64,000 bases of DNA from Euborellia annulipes (Eukaryota > Arthropoda > Insecta > Dermaptera > Anisolabididae). This document shows positions 50,971 to 62,249 of this stretch, piece by piece. The notes under the pieces are model-generated. The model saw only the letters and a list, made by a program, of their open reading frames with translations, ran no database searches and was not told the origin of the DNA. Each line of letters opens with the position of its first letter. Within the stretch, counting starts at the first letter, position 1. Location: the NCBI GenBank assembly GCA_023213315.1, contig JAKCPI010005104.1, forward strand, positions 154,325-218,324. The letters are read 5' to 3'. Made by a program: the position numbers and the translations under genes.

Positions 50971-51802
50971 ATTAATATTTATTATATCAAAGCAATAAAT
51001 AATTTTTTTGTTCTGACTACCCTTTGACCCTAAAAGGAGTGAGTCTTAAGAGCTACTGTGTTGGGGCAAGGATTTTTCATTAAATTAAATTAACAATAAT
51101 GGGGTAGATAATAAATTGCATAATTTTGGAAAACAAAAAGTTTTTTTTTACTAATTTAAATTCATTTTAAGATTTTATTCGTAAATTTATTCCTCTTATT
51201 TTCATAATAATAGTGGGAAAATAAATCTTAGAAAATGTTGTAATTCTATTCAATATGTTTTGAATGGTGTCCAAAAAAAAAAAAAAAAAAAAAGTAAAAA
51301 AGAAAAAAAAAAACTTTAGAGATCTGTTAAAAACACTCGAGAAGAAAGAGAAGTATTCTTTATTATTGCATTGTATGCTGACTTTTGTCCTTTCTTATCT
51401 TTTAACTCCTTTTTTTTTGGACATCTGGAATATTTAATTTTATTTCATTGTATATAAAACCGAGTGTTTCAATAAAATACACTCGCCATTGAATTTCAAG
51501 CAACTATTAACAATCAATGATTAATGTTATCTTAGGTATTCATCGAAACATTTAAAAGATTTTGAAATTTTATTTATTGCTTTATGGACATCTCTAAATC
51601 GTTTTTGGTGATTAACTAAAAGAAATTTTTCTAATTCATTGCTCCAGATCTAAGGAGGATTAAATATAATCAAAATTATGCAATTTATTAACTACCACAT
51701 TATTGTTAATAAACTTTTAAAAATTAGAAACTGCCGTTCACTATAAAGCATTGCTTGCGGGTTAGCCATTTTGAGTGCCAACTTCCAGACAAACAAAAAC
51801 CA
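50971..51802. other. A+T-rich, nothing recognised
   Basis: Upstream of the first visible wake exon, presumably intron. Poly-A runs near 51272-51311. Confidence 0.35.
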
Positions 51803-51810
51803 ATTTATAC

Positions 51811-52034
51811 TAGTGACGTCATTTGGGGGGGGGGGGGGGTTGGAGGGGGACTTCCCCCTCCAAGGACTCTGATTTTTCTACGAATATATATAGGCCTACT
51901 GTACAAAATTAAACAATTAAATAAAATATCTTTTCGACAAATTAGAGTACCTATTTGTAAGTAAATTAAAAAAAAAAGTTTGTCCCCTCCCAAGTGCCCT
52001 CCCTCGTCATGAAAAATTTGGAATGACGCCACTG
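51811..52034. mobile_element. hAT-like G-tract MITE
   Basis: Ends TAGTGACGTCATT and, inverted, CAGTGGCGTCATT; exact duplication ATTTATAC at 51803-51810 and 52035-52042. A 15-base G run and the inverted pair ggagggggacttccccctcc sit inside the left end. Confidence 0.85.
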
Positions 52035-52042
52035 ATTTATAC

Positions 52043-52847
52043 GGTACATTCAGTGAATAAAATATGATCATTTAAATTTTAAAGAGAATTCAGAAAATTA
52101 ATCCAAACAATTCAAATGACACTATACCATTTATAATTAATAATTATACTTTTCTATATTATTACATGTAATATAAGGGGAAAATACGTATTATTTTTTT
52201 AATATCTTGTGTTAAGATATTTTGAATATAAATAAAAGATTACTATTATTCTTATATAATATGAATATTTAGTATTATTATTTACCAAAAGATAAAAAAA
52301 AAAAAACCTACAGAAAGGAAATTAATACGCATTTTGATATTTTATAATTTCCTTGATTCTAATAAAAAAAAATATTTTTTCGTTTCGATTCAGATACTCT
52401 TTTTGTTATTTTATTTCATGTAAATTCTAAAGAGGAGACAGCATATTGATTACATTTGTTGGATTTCATAAAAAAAAAAAAATAATAATAAAATATCTTG
52501 TAATTATCGTTTTTTTTTTAAATATATATTAAATATATAATTAAGTTTCCGTCAATCATTTCAAGTTTATTTCTCATCTATTTATTAATTAAAATTTATT
52601 TAGAAGCGGGGAAAGAGGGAATGTTAATAAATACTCTTGCTTAATAACTTTTAGACACAGTGATTTATTTAAAAAAAAAAAGACCTACTATTAAGGATAA
52701 AAAGACTTATACCAGTGATCTGACCAACCCATTCTCAAATTCATTGGCATACGACACGAAAAACTAAAAAAAAAAAAAAAAAACTTTTATTTATTATACA
52801 GTATTTACTTTTATTATATCCTACCAATTGATTAAATTGGTTCTTAT
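52043..52847. other. A+T-rich, nothing recognised
   Basis: Low-complexity sequence with many A and T runs. Confidence 0.35.
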
Positions 52848-53207
52848 GGTGCGCGTCTCGGGGCGCTAATTTTGGGAGTTTCCAACGGCCACAATTTTGA
52901 AGCTATCGACCTCAAGTTTTTTTTTTAAATTAAAGCTATTTAAAATATCTACAAGTTATAGAAGCCCTTTTTTTGATTTTCGACAAAATAAAATTTTTTT
53001 TCAGATTAATATCTCATTAAATAAATGATATTTAAAAAACAGGAGCTCTATAACTTATAGATAATTAAATTAGTAATCGTGTTAAAAAATAATTAAATTT
53101 TTACCCTTAATTAATTAGCTGGAAACTTTCAAATGAAATGGAATAAATTCCTTGTATCCCTATGGGAAAAACTAACGCCATCTTTTGCGGCCTAGAGTGG
53201 TATATAA
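52848..53207. mobile_element. family B (TTAA type), truncated copy
   Basis: Starts GGTGCGCGTCTCGGGGCGCT and follows the 10920 copy to 'gcggcctagagtgg', then stops without its second end. The flanking base pattern is cttat and not TTAA, so the left edge is also altered. Confidence 0.6.
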
Positions 53208-53315
53208 AATAGATTGCAAAAATTGCGAAAGCACAATACTTGTTAATATGCCTCCATGGCTTAATAAAATAAACAATAAAAAATTTAATTATGGTCACTT
53301 TCGATCTACTGTGTG

Positions 53316-53503
53316 CAGTGGCGTAGAGGGGGGGAGGAAGGGGGGTTCCGCCCCGGCCACTCAAAAAGGAGGAAATGAAAAAAAAAAAAAAATTGTGGAT
53401 AATTTTTATTTTTATTTTAATTGTTTTTAATATAAAAATTAAATTTTTTTTTTTTTTATTTTTTTTTAAAAATATTATTTTTTTTTTTTTTGGGGGGGGG
53501 GGG
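53316..53503. mobile_element. hAT-like G-tract MITE in the 'gtgtgtccc' repeat
   Basis: Left CAGTGGCGTAGAGG with G runs; exact duplication ACTGTGTG at 53308-53315 and 53504-53511. The right end has collapsed to poly-G. The same host repeat at 3380-3400 has no insertion. Confidence 0.75.
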
Positions 53504-53519
53504 ACTGTGTGTCCCTGGT

Positions 53520-53700
53520 TTTAGTCTTTTCAGCATCTTAGGCTATCCAGCCGAAACACATTACACTCACATGATATATATTGGATCTATGCACATTTAT
53601 TTATACCATTCGCTAATTACATGATTTAAATATTCATCAAAATGCCTGGAATCGAATATCACCTATACAAATCCTCCAATTTTTTACGCTTTAGCTTCTT
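53520..53700 (-). repeat. SINE S1-related remnant
   Basis: 'tcttttcagcatcttaggct', 'atattggatctatgcacatt', 'aatgcctggaatcgaatatc' follow the order of an S1 body in reverse, strongly decayed. Confidence 0.4.
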
Positions 53701-53959
53701 TTATTCATGAATAATAATACAAATCAATGAAGCATTCTATTATTATTATAAAATATCTAATATGAATTTTACAAAAATAATAGCTGCATTTTATATTTCT
53801 AATAAAAAAATGGCGACCTCTTTCATCTACCACTTGTTATTCAAATAATTTATCTGATGTTGATTTTACACGTATGAACATCAAAGCGAATTCATGAATG
53901 AAAAAATAACATGTATGCATGCTATTATTAATCTCTTTCTATATAATTTCGCAAACTAA

Positions 53960-54085
53960 TTAACTGAACCATTTAATTTGAAAGCCAGAGCTCATGAATT
54001 GGCCAAAGACGGCCGTCCGCTCATTAGATGTTTGCCATCAGCAGTGAAAATAGACTAATTAGAGCACAGATGGTCTTTTGAATGA
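53960..54085. promoter_or_regulatory. repeat-free block with TAATTA motifs
   Basis: Contains ctaattaact, ggccaaagacggccgtccgc and gactaattagagc. TAATTA sites at both edges and a GC-rich centre look like a conserved non-coding element. Short open frames exist on both strands, but none has splice support. Confidence 0.22.
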
Positions 54086-54334
54086 ATTTTAAAATGTGCT
54101 TTTGTTTAAAAAAGAAAGAGCTACTTGGCTCGTACCACTAAAAATGGAAAATTATAAACGATTCATTTAATGAAATAAAATTTCAAAAAGTTTAGATGGG
54201 ACACAAAATGTTTTTGATGTTTTTCTCACACATTAAATGTATAATTGAGTTTTGAATTTATAAAAAAATGCTATCCCTTTGCAGAAGTAGCACATAACGA
54301 AAAAAATGAAAAATTATGGATATACATTTAAAAA

Positions 54335-54970
54335 ATCTGGTGTGACTGTCGCACAGCACACAATTTTCTCTTACTTATGCTAATCGAAAGTTCTGTGCTT
54401 GTCACACCAGATTTTTTGTGTCAACATAATATTAGTTTCCGACGATAAATTAGAATTCAAGTAGTACAATTAGTATGGGAAAATATTTATATTTTGTTAC
54501 CATGGCAACCATTTATCCATTCCTTCCTATGAAGTACAAGAGTAAAGTGGTCTTCAGAAAATTTCAATGGCAAAATGAGAATATAAATTTTACAGAGCCT
54601 CGAAAAAATAATTGATTTTTGAATTTTAATCAAAATTGTTGTAGCGAATTTTAAGAAAATCGAAAAAAACTGAAAAAGTACATCAGTAAAGGACTAGTAC
54701 TTTTTGGCCGATTTTGATTAAAAGCTTATTTTCACGGTCCAGGAGGGTACAAAACTTAAATATAAAATTTCAACCTGATAGCTCAATTCCTTCATGCTTA
54801 AAATTGAACACACACCCACAGACAGACCATGTCGCGAAAACCACTTTTTTGGATTCAGGGGACCTCAAAACGTATATATCCATCAAAATCTCGATATCGA
54901 ATTTTTACATGAATCCAATACTTTCTCTCTATATATATTAACATATATAGAGGTAAAAAGAAAGTAAAAA
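54335..54970 (-). repeat. Rep-A, nearly full-length reverse copy
   Basis: Begins with the 3' hairpin (aatctggtgtgactgtcgca … cttgtcacaccagatttttt), then the ttaccatggcaaccattt block, and ends with the 5' hairpin (actttctctctatatat … gaaagta). Same order as 43295-43985. Confidence 0.75.
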
Positions 54971-54974
54971 TAAA

Positions 54975-56821
54975 TAAATAATAAATATAAAAATAAATAA
55001 AATAAATATAGAGCCTAAAAATATATAACCATTTAAAGATTTTAATAGCAAGGCTTATGAGTGGGGATGAACATTTTGGTTATTTATAAATACTCCCTCT
55101 AATTATCTTTATTAATATTTTAAAATAATTTATATTTGTAAGGCCATTTAGACAATTAAAATAAAATATCTCATTGAAATTTTGACGTTCGTCTTTACAC
55201 TTCATTCACTTTTATATTTATTTAAAAACAATTTCACTTCATTTGCGTGTCTCAAACTTCACCAGTATTGTATTGAATAGATTATTTTTTCTTCTCATCT
55301 AATTAACTGTCCATTCTCTCATGTTAATTAATAATTAAAGTGACAACACTTTCTCCATATTTTTTTATTAATGTGGGAAATTTATAAATTCTTTTGTTAA
55401 TTTTGATTTGACATTTATATCTTAATTCAAAATAATTTCAATATATTTTAAGATATTTTATTATAATTATCAAATAGAGGCCTATTTATCTAAAAAATTT
55501 CAAATTATTCCCTATATTAACGGATCTAGCTTGGAGAGAAAATAATTTTTTTTTGTAAAAATATATAATTGTACCAATTGATTCTTGGCCTTATACACAT
55601 GAGATCGTCCCATTAAAATTGTTCACTATAAATACACTAGTTTATTAAAAAATTGAGAATCAGATCCACAAAGGAAGTGAAGTAAAAGATAGTACGTGAA
55701 CATAATATTTTCTTTTAAAAATTTAAAGCGTTCTTTATTATTTTCTAAACCTATATATAAATACAATAAAAAAAAATTCTCTTTTTTCATCTAATTTTTT
55801 AGTAATTAAGTTATTAGGGTGATTAATTTCAAATCATGTGTTATAGAAAAAAATGTAACGATTATATCATATATTCACTTCTCCCCCCCCCCTCTTTTAT
55901 AATAGATTACCAAAATTGGTCTCTTGTGCCTTCCATCTCTCTTTCACCCCCTACAAATGCAATTTTTATTGCTCTCACTCTCGCTCTCTAAACCACCAAA
56001 GCTTTTGACCTAGAAAAGAATAGAATCTTAAAATGAAAATCAGATCTAAAATATTTAGGAGAGTAGATAAGTAGCTCTATTTATTATGAACTAGCTACTG
56101 CCCTCTGTCAAAAATTAGATTTTACTATCAGTATAATAATTGTTATTTCCAGTGTTGGCTATTAATAAAATCATAAATCACCAATTTCTAAATGAAATAT
56201 AACCGCAGACTCGGCAAAAATATTTAATCATAATTATTAAAATCCATTCAGTTTCTATTACACCATATAATAATATTAATTAATATTAATAATAATTTAT
56301 ATCAGGGGTGGGCCAAAATGTCGAACGCGAAGGTTTTCAAAGTGCCCACTAAAGTTGAACAATTTATTTAAATTGATATTTTGAATGATTTATTTTTAAT
56401 TCTGAAAAAATCCCAAAATTAGTCGGCCCCAGATATATTTTACAGAATGCTTCGAATCTTGGTATACAAGGCAAGAGCGCTACCAAGTACGCCAAGCCTG
56501 AGGGACTTTTTTCTAGTATTACGAGTCTGGTCCAATCTTTTTGAACTCTTTTTGACCGAAACCGAAACTTCGGTCGGTTCTTAACTAGAATACCGTAATT
56601 AATAAATAATAGGTAATATGGTAATATAATACATTTAAAATAAGAATTGCAGATATTTTCTAAAAAGCGGGACACTTTTAAAAATCGGCGGGTCGCGGGA
56701 CAGTCTTCCAAAAAGCGGAACTGACCCACCAAGATCGGGACGTGTGATCTCCTTATTCTTCTAACAATTTTTCTTTTTTTGTTTTTTGAGAGGCCTTCCG
56801 CATCTTATTTGCCCCTTTCAG
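54975..56821. other. A+T-rich, one tRNA-like scrap
   Basis: At 56455-56515 (minus) a SINE head remnant (ccctcaggcttggcgtactt…) is visible. The 122-codon minus-strand frame over 56364-56732 runs through it and is not supported as a gene. Confidence 0.35.
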
Positions 56822-56909
56822 TGCGGCAACCATATCACCCGCCTGGCATTGGCGCCATTAGATGCAACATGCAAGCGGAAGCAAATTCTTTTCCTCACGA
56901 AATCTCCTG
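56822..56909 (+). CDS. possible isolated exon, unknown gene
   Basis: An 88-base GC-rich block bounded by a strong acceptor (atttgcccctttcag) and a good donor (CTCCTG|gtgagc). Two of three frames are open; the first reads CGNHITRLALAPLDATC onward and the third reads RQPYHPPGIGAIRCNM onward. I recognise neither. On the minus strand a short ATG frame (MAPMPGG) ends at a possible donor, but its phase does not fit the wake exon at 50078. It could be an exon of a plus-strand gene, a non-coding exon, or a conserved element. Confidence 0.28.
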
Positions 56910-58320
56910 GTGAGCCTTAATTATTTAATTAATTTTTTTTCTTTATTTGCAAATATAAATAAATTATAATTATAATAATAACCAAATTCTCTCCTTAAAA
57001 CAAAGGCTTCAAATAAATAGTTCATTTTTTTTTTTTAAACCAAACCAAACAATTTCTTTAAAGCATAATAATCTTTAAAATCGGCTATCTACTACTCTAA
57101 AAAAAGGCTGTGTTCTTAAATTTTAACCTCTTAGTTAAGCCTTATACCGAGCTGAATGATAGGCCTAATATTTAAAAAAAATCAAATTATTGATAATAGA
57201 ATTTTATTAAGTAAAAAATTTATCATCATATAAATTCCCTCATTTTTTTTCTCTTCAAATTATAAATCAAACTCTTTTTGACAAAAATTTTTAATAATAA
57301 AAAAAATTTATTACACTAAAAAGCATATCTCTTCTTATAAATGAACTAAACAAATACAGTATATTCGCTATCAAAAACTCAGGGAAACAAACCTACGATC
57401 TCATATGTCATGTTTTTTTTTCCCCAAAAAACACTTCCTATATCAATTTGCTTATCAATATTACGAATAAAATTTTTTTTTTTAAACTTCCTTAAAAATA
57501 TGCAATTATGCATTCATCAATAATTCTCAACCCTAATTACTTTTATCTTTGAAAAAGACGTCACTTAATCAATTTTCCTTATGATATAATGAAAATTTCT
57601 TTCCTCAATTTAAGATATGACATCATCAAATGACCAAAATTTTTATTAATTATTTTTTTTAAATTTTCATGTATAAAATTACGAAAGTGAAATTTATAAT
57701 TATACCTCACACTAAAGAAGAACAATATTAATATTTTACAAGATTCATTTTGACACTTCAGAATGAGGAAAAGAAATGTCAATCATATCATAAGGAAAAA
57801 AAAAGAATAGCGTGTGGAGAGGAAATAATGATTTCACTTCATTAACATTTATTAATATTCAAAGCTTAGTATATTCAATAATTATAGGGCTGGGAGAGGG
57901 GAACAGGAGGGGGGATAATGGTCAAACGAATTAAATTTTTAACGTATATTTTTAATTAATAAACTTTTATATTGACCGAAATATTAGCTATTGACATTTA
58001 TTAAAAAATTATAGTTAGACAAAACACCACGCAAATTTATAGATATAGATTATTAAAAATCCTAAAAAACCTCAAATAACACGTATAAAAAAAATTCGTA
58101 AAAATTCTGTAATTTACGGCTTTTTGGTTTTCATTATATTTTTTATGCTTTTATCAAGGGCATATAGAGGGGGGCTCTAGGGGTCCCCCTGCCCCAAAAT
58201 CTTTCAAATACATATACAGTATATACAAAACTATTCAAATTTATATAAAAATTTTTTAAAGTCTTTTCGACATCTTAGTCTATAAACTTTTAACGATTTA
58301 ATTACGATATACTGTACATG
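56910..58320. other. A+T-rich with one MITE end
   Basis: At 58157-58200 CAAGGGCATATAGAGGGG resembles a G-tract MITE left end; no right end is found. Nothing else recognised. Confidence 0.35.
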
Positions 58321-58493
58321 TACGAGGGTAAGTCAAAAATTATCCGCAATGTAGCTATAACTTTTCTTACATTGTTCATACTGAATTCCATCCTAGTTTA
58401 TTTTATTGTTATGATGTTGCAGTCCTGCTATGAAAGTTTGATCCTAATTCCTCCATTTGACTTCCCTTTATTGCAGATATATCATGGCCGCTC

Positions 58494-58636
58494 CAGTAGA
58501 AGTTTGTACCAAAGAGCAGTGATTCGGTTTTTGTGGTCGGAAGGTGTATCAGGGGCCTAAATCCATCAAAGACAATACGGGAACAGTGTCTTGCCACAGT
58601 GGAGTGTCTATGAATGGATTGAAAAATTCAAAAATC
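58494..58636 (+). pseudogene. mariner transposase N-terminal fragment (left arm)
   Basis: ATG then MAAPVEVCTKEQ, a frameshift, VIRFLWSEGVSGA, another shift, and PQWSVYEWIEKF: the N-terminal helix-turn-helix start of a mariner transposase. Broken by frameshifts and cut off by the palindrome centre. Confidence 0.7.
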
Positions 58637-58666
58637 CACCTTCCTCATGCGTAACACTTGTGCGAC

Positions 58667-58831
58667 CATTTTTGTATTTTTCAATCCATTCGTAGATACT
58701 CCGCTGTGGCAAGACACTGTTCCCGTATTTTGTCGAAAGTCTTTAATGGATTTTGGCCCCTGATACACCTTCCGACCACAAAAACCGGATCACTGCTTCT
58801 CTTTGGTGCAAACTTCTATTGGAGCGGCCAT
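58667..58831 (-). pseudogene. mariner transposase N-terminal fragment (right arm)
   Basis: Inverted copy of the left fragment: MAAPIEVCTKEKQ then stop or frameshift. It differs from the left arm at several bases, so the inversion is not recent. Confidence 0.7.
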
Positions 58832-58992
58832 GATCTATTTAAAACAAAGGGAAGACAAATGGAGGAATTAGGATCAAACTTTCATAGCAGAACCGCAACA
58901 TCATAACAATAAAATACACTAGAACAGAATTCAGTATGAACAATGTAAGGAAAATTATAGCTACATTGCGGATAATTTTTGACTTACCCTCG

Positions 58993-59997
58993 TATATGTA
59001 GAGCCGTTTATACAAAAATTTTTTCAACCAAATATTTTTAGATTGTTTTAAAAAACAATAAATAATTATTCCGCCTTTCTAATCTAATTGGCGAAAAATA
59101 AAAATATCTTTTCCATCTATTGTATGTTTAAATCAGTGAAGTAAATCAAGTCATCTCGAATGATATATTTACTTTTTAAGGAAGTGCGTTCCAAAAAAAA
59201 AAAATCTTTAAAACTAAAACCGTTAATTAATAAGATTAATTATTTATAACGTAACTGTACTTAATATTTTTTTAAATTCACTTTAGCGAAAACAATGAAC
59301 GTATTAAAAACTTTCTTTTAAAACTGGTTTTATTCATTATTATATTATTATGTTGAATATATAAAGTTGGATATTTATTTTTATATAAAGCATTGGTACT
59401 ACATGTGTAACTTATTGTAGAAATCACATTTTTTTTTTCAATTCATTGACCCCACCAACCCAGGTTTCACATTTTTTTTTTTATACTGGGTTTCACCCTC
59501 TAACTTCGCGAACTTTAACAACTTCTAAGCGTAACTCAGTACCCCTAAAGTTATTCAATTTTGTACCTCCAACTCATTCTGTTATTATTTGTCACTAGTT
59601 ATCTATCCTAAATATATCAATATTTTCATCCGAGAATAGCTGGATTTTTGGTAAGGGTTAGATGCAGAGGAGTGCCATTTAATTATGTTCATATAGATCT
59701 ATTCTCTATAGAGTATATAGTATATGAAAATAATTATTTTATCATAGACTAGGCCTATTTCATTTTAAACAAATATAAAAAAAAATTAATAAATTTATTT
59801 TGCCCTTGGCAAATAATTTTAATAAGTTTATCGTATTCAATCGTATTCATTTTAGCTCACTAAAATTAAAAAAAAAAAAAAAAAAATTAAAAAATTCCCA
59901 CTTATTCACAAAAACCTGTTAAAATTTTTTAATAAACTTCTACTTATTTATTTTAATTTTTTTTTAAATCGTTTCAGCATATTAGCCGTAAGTTATA
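58993..59997. other. A+T-rich, nothing recognised
   Basis: No element until Rep-A at 59998. Confidence 0.35.
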
Positions 59998-60349
59998 CAC
60001 TTTTTATTTTCTCTTACCTATATGTATATGTTAATCTATATATATATATATATAGAGAGAGAAAGTATTGGATTCATGTCAAAAATTCGATGTCCAGATT
60101 TTGATGGATATACACGTTTTGAGGGCCCCTGAATCCAAAAAAGTGGTTTTTGCGACATTGTCTGTCTGTGTTTATATCTGTTTGAGCTAGGGGGTTGAAA
60201 TTTTATATTTAAGTTAGACACCCACCTAGGGCGTGAAAATAACCTTTTAAACAAAATCGGTCAAAAAGAACTAGTAGTTTAATGATGTACTTTTTCAGTT
60301 TTTTACGATTTTCTCAAAATTCGCTCGAACAATTTTGATTAATTTTTAA
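59998..60349 (+). repeat. Rep-A 5' half
   Basis: The 5' hairpin (ttttctcttacctat … gagagaaagt), 'aaaaattcgatgtccagatt', and on to 'tcgctcgaacaattttgatt', where it breaks and SINE S1 begins. Confidence 0.7.
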
Positions 60350-60602
60350 ACATTCTCTCTTTTTTCTCATTCACACTTACCCACCTGCACACATTCATAC
60401 AGTCTTTTCAATAACTTAGGCCCATTTTTAGACTTACTGACGATAACCGTTGTAATATATAGTAAATATTGGGGTTCAGGCATTTCTATTTAAACTTATC
60501 TAATGCTCCAAGTAACAAAATAAGAATATCAGTTTCACCTGGGTCGAACACAAGCCATTTAGTATAGAGGTAAAACTTACTACTACGCCACACCCGGGGG
60601 CT
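60350..60602 (-). repeat. SINE family S1, reverse copy
   Basis: Reverse tail 'tttttctcattcacacttac', 'cagtcttttcaataacttag', body, B-box region 'cctgggtcgaacacaagcc', and head end 'cgccacacccgggggc'. It replaces the 3' half of the neighbouring Rep-A. Confidence 0.65.
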
Positions 60603-61290
60603 TAAGACGCAATTATTCAACAATTTTTACAAGAAAAAATTAAATTATTTCTCCCTTGTTTTGGGGATTCTCTAAGTGTGACATAACAATGAATAGTTGA
60701 ATTTATAAAAATTTTTGAAAAATTAAAAAAAACAATGGAGTGATCATTTTGAAATCCCCGAGAGAAAATGTGTAAAAACATAAAAAAGATAAAATGCTAT
60801 GATGAATTTTGTATAAAGAAATTTTATTTAGTTATTACTCTTTGTGAGGGGTTTGTTTGTATGTGATTAACTTTGACAGGTTGGGGAGGGGCGTTAAGTA
60901 ATATGTGATCGAACTTTAGCTTTTTTTTTGAAGTATATATTTTTAAATAAATTAAATATCAAAAAAAAAAATGAACAAAATTGAAGGTGTTTAAATGAAA
61001 TGCAAATTTATTTATTCAATAAACATAATAGAGCCCTTCCCCTCTCCACTCCTCCTTCATGATAGATTCCGATCTTTCTCAGATATCGGTTTACAATTTC
61101 CACCCAGAGGAACCTCTTTGCAGGAAGCACTTGCGTGGATCCCGACCGAACCCCATCAAAATCTCGACAAGATCGCAATACTTTCTCTCTAAACTTAATA
61201 ACATACTTTGCGCTTCAAAAACAAGCGTAATACCTTAATTGTATTCTAATTTAAGAAGCATTTAATATGAAATATCTTATAAATTTCTAG
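60603..61290. other. A+T-rich with a Rep-A scrap
   Basis: 'catcaaaatctcgac…gcaatactttctctc' (61155-61188) is a Rep-A 5' end fragment in reverse. No gene. Confidence 0.4.
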
Positions 61291-61557
61291 GTAACCTCTA
61301 GGAAGGATTGCTGGAGCAGAGACTGGCAGCCAAATTTTTTTTTCTTTTAATATTTTATTGGGCCGACATTTGAAAAGATCTTTTACCTGATGGGCATCAT
61401 TACACATAGCTGCCTAATGCAAATTATATATATTTCCTTGATCCTTATTGGGCTCTGAAGATGGCATCTATCGAGGCCGAAACGTCGGCCCAATAAAATA
61501 ATTAAAGAAAGAAAATTTGGCTGCCACTCTCTGCTCCTGCAACCCTTCCTTGTTACA
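61291..61557. repeat. inverted-repeat element with hammerhead-like core
   Basis: Arms gtaacctctaggaaggattg / aacccttccttgttac frame the element. The right arm (plus, 61455-61486): CTGAAGA, stem-loop closed by GGC/GCC, GAAAC-GTC, followed by GGCCCAATAAAATA. The left arm keeps the complement of ggcccaataaaat but a decayed core. Confidence 0.7.
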
Positions 61558-61689
61558 ACTCAACAGCTACAACTACAATTCATTTCTAAGTATATTTAAC
61601 ACAAATACAAATTTTTATTCAATTTATTAAAATTTAAATAAAACTAGCCGCGACGCCCGCCCTCTGCGGGCCCCCTGGACCCCCCTCGC

Positions 61690-61946
61690 CTTTTTTTTAA
61701 ATAAAAAAACACACTTTTTTCTCATTCACAATCATATACACACAGTCTTTTCGGCAACTTGGGCCATTTAAGACTTTAAACGATACTCGAATGTTTAAAA
61801 TATCTATTGGGGTCCAGACATTCTTATTTAAGCCATTTTGGTATCCAAATGGCTTAAATAAAATCATCGGGCTGCCTGGGGTCCGAACCCGCGACTTTTG
61901 GTATACGAGGTTAGCACGCTAACCCCTACGCCATAGCCCCGAGGGC
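61690..61946 (-). repeat. SINE family S1, full reverse copy
   Basis: Head on the right (ccctcggggctatggcgtag…, GCGGGTTCGGACCCC), the inverted taagccattt / aaatggctta pair, 'ggggtccagacattc', 'gtcttttcggcaacttgggc' and a T-rich (reverse A) tail. Complete and well preserved. Confidence 0.75.
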
Positions 61947-62018
61947 GAAAAGAAATATTATTCCATTCCAATCCAGTGCCGGCTTGAGGATTTGTTTACA
62001 TTCATGGAATACACAAAT

Positions 62019-62249
62019 GAAAAGAATACATAAATATTTTCTCTATACATTTTCCCTGGGAGAAATCGTAACTTTAAGAATTAATAACTCAAAAAGTTAA
62101 AGGAATTTCGGGATGAAAATAATTTCACTGTAATCCCGAGAAGGTCCTCTTTTATGCATATAAAATTTCATTTGAAAATTCCAACGGGAAGTTGCCTAAA
62201 TAGACCCGGATAGACAGACAGACGGGCATTAGCGAATTATATATATAGA
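62019..62249 (+). repeat. interspersed repeat, family F (copy 2)
   Basis: Same order as 17381-17628: 'aaaagaatacataaatattt', 'gggagaaatcgtaactttaa', gacagacagacggg, 'cattagcgaattatatatat'. It follows SINE S1 with a 70-base gap. Confidence 0.6.

Larger units (their letters stand above)
58323..58992. mobile_element. mariner fold-back (two inverted 5' ends)
   Basis: Terminal inverted repeats CGAGGGTAAGTCAAAAAT with TA on both sides. Each half carries the 5' end of a mariner element up to the start of its transposase, and the halves meet head-on near 58650. It cannot encode a functional transposase, but its ends could be mobilised in trans. Confidence 0.8.

Noticed and set aside
56364..56732. 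122-codon minus-strand frame.
   Set aside because: It crosses a SINE head remnant and low-complexity sequence, and starts without a supported context.
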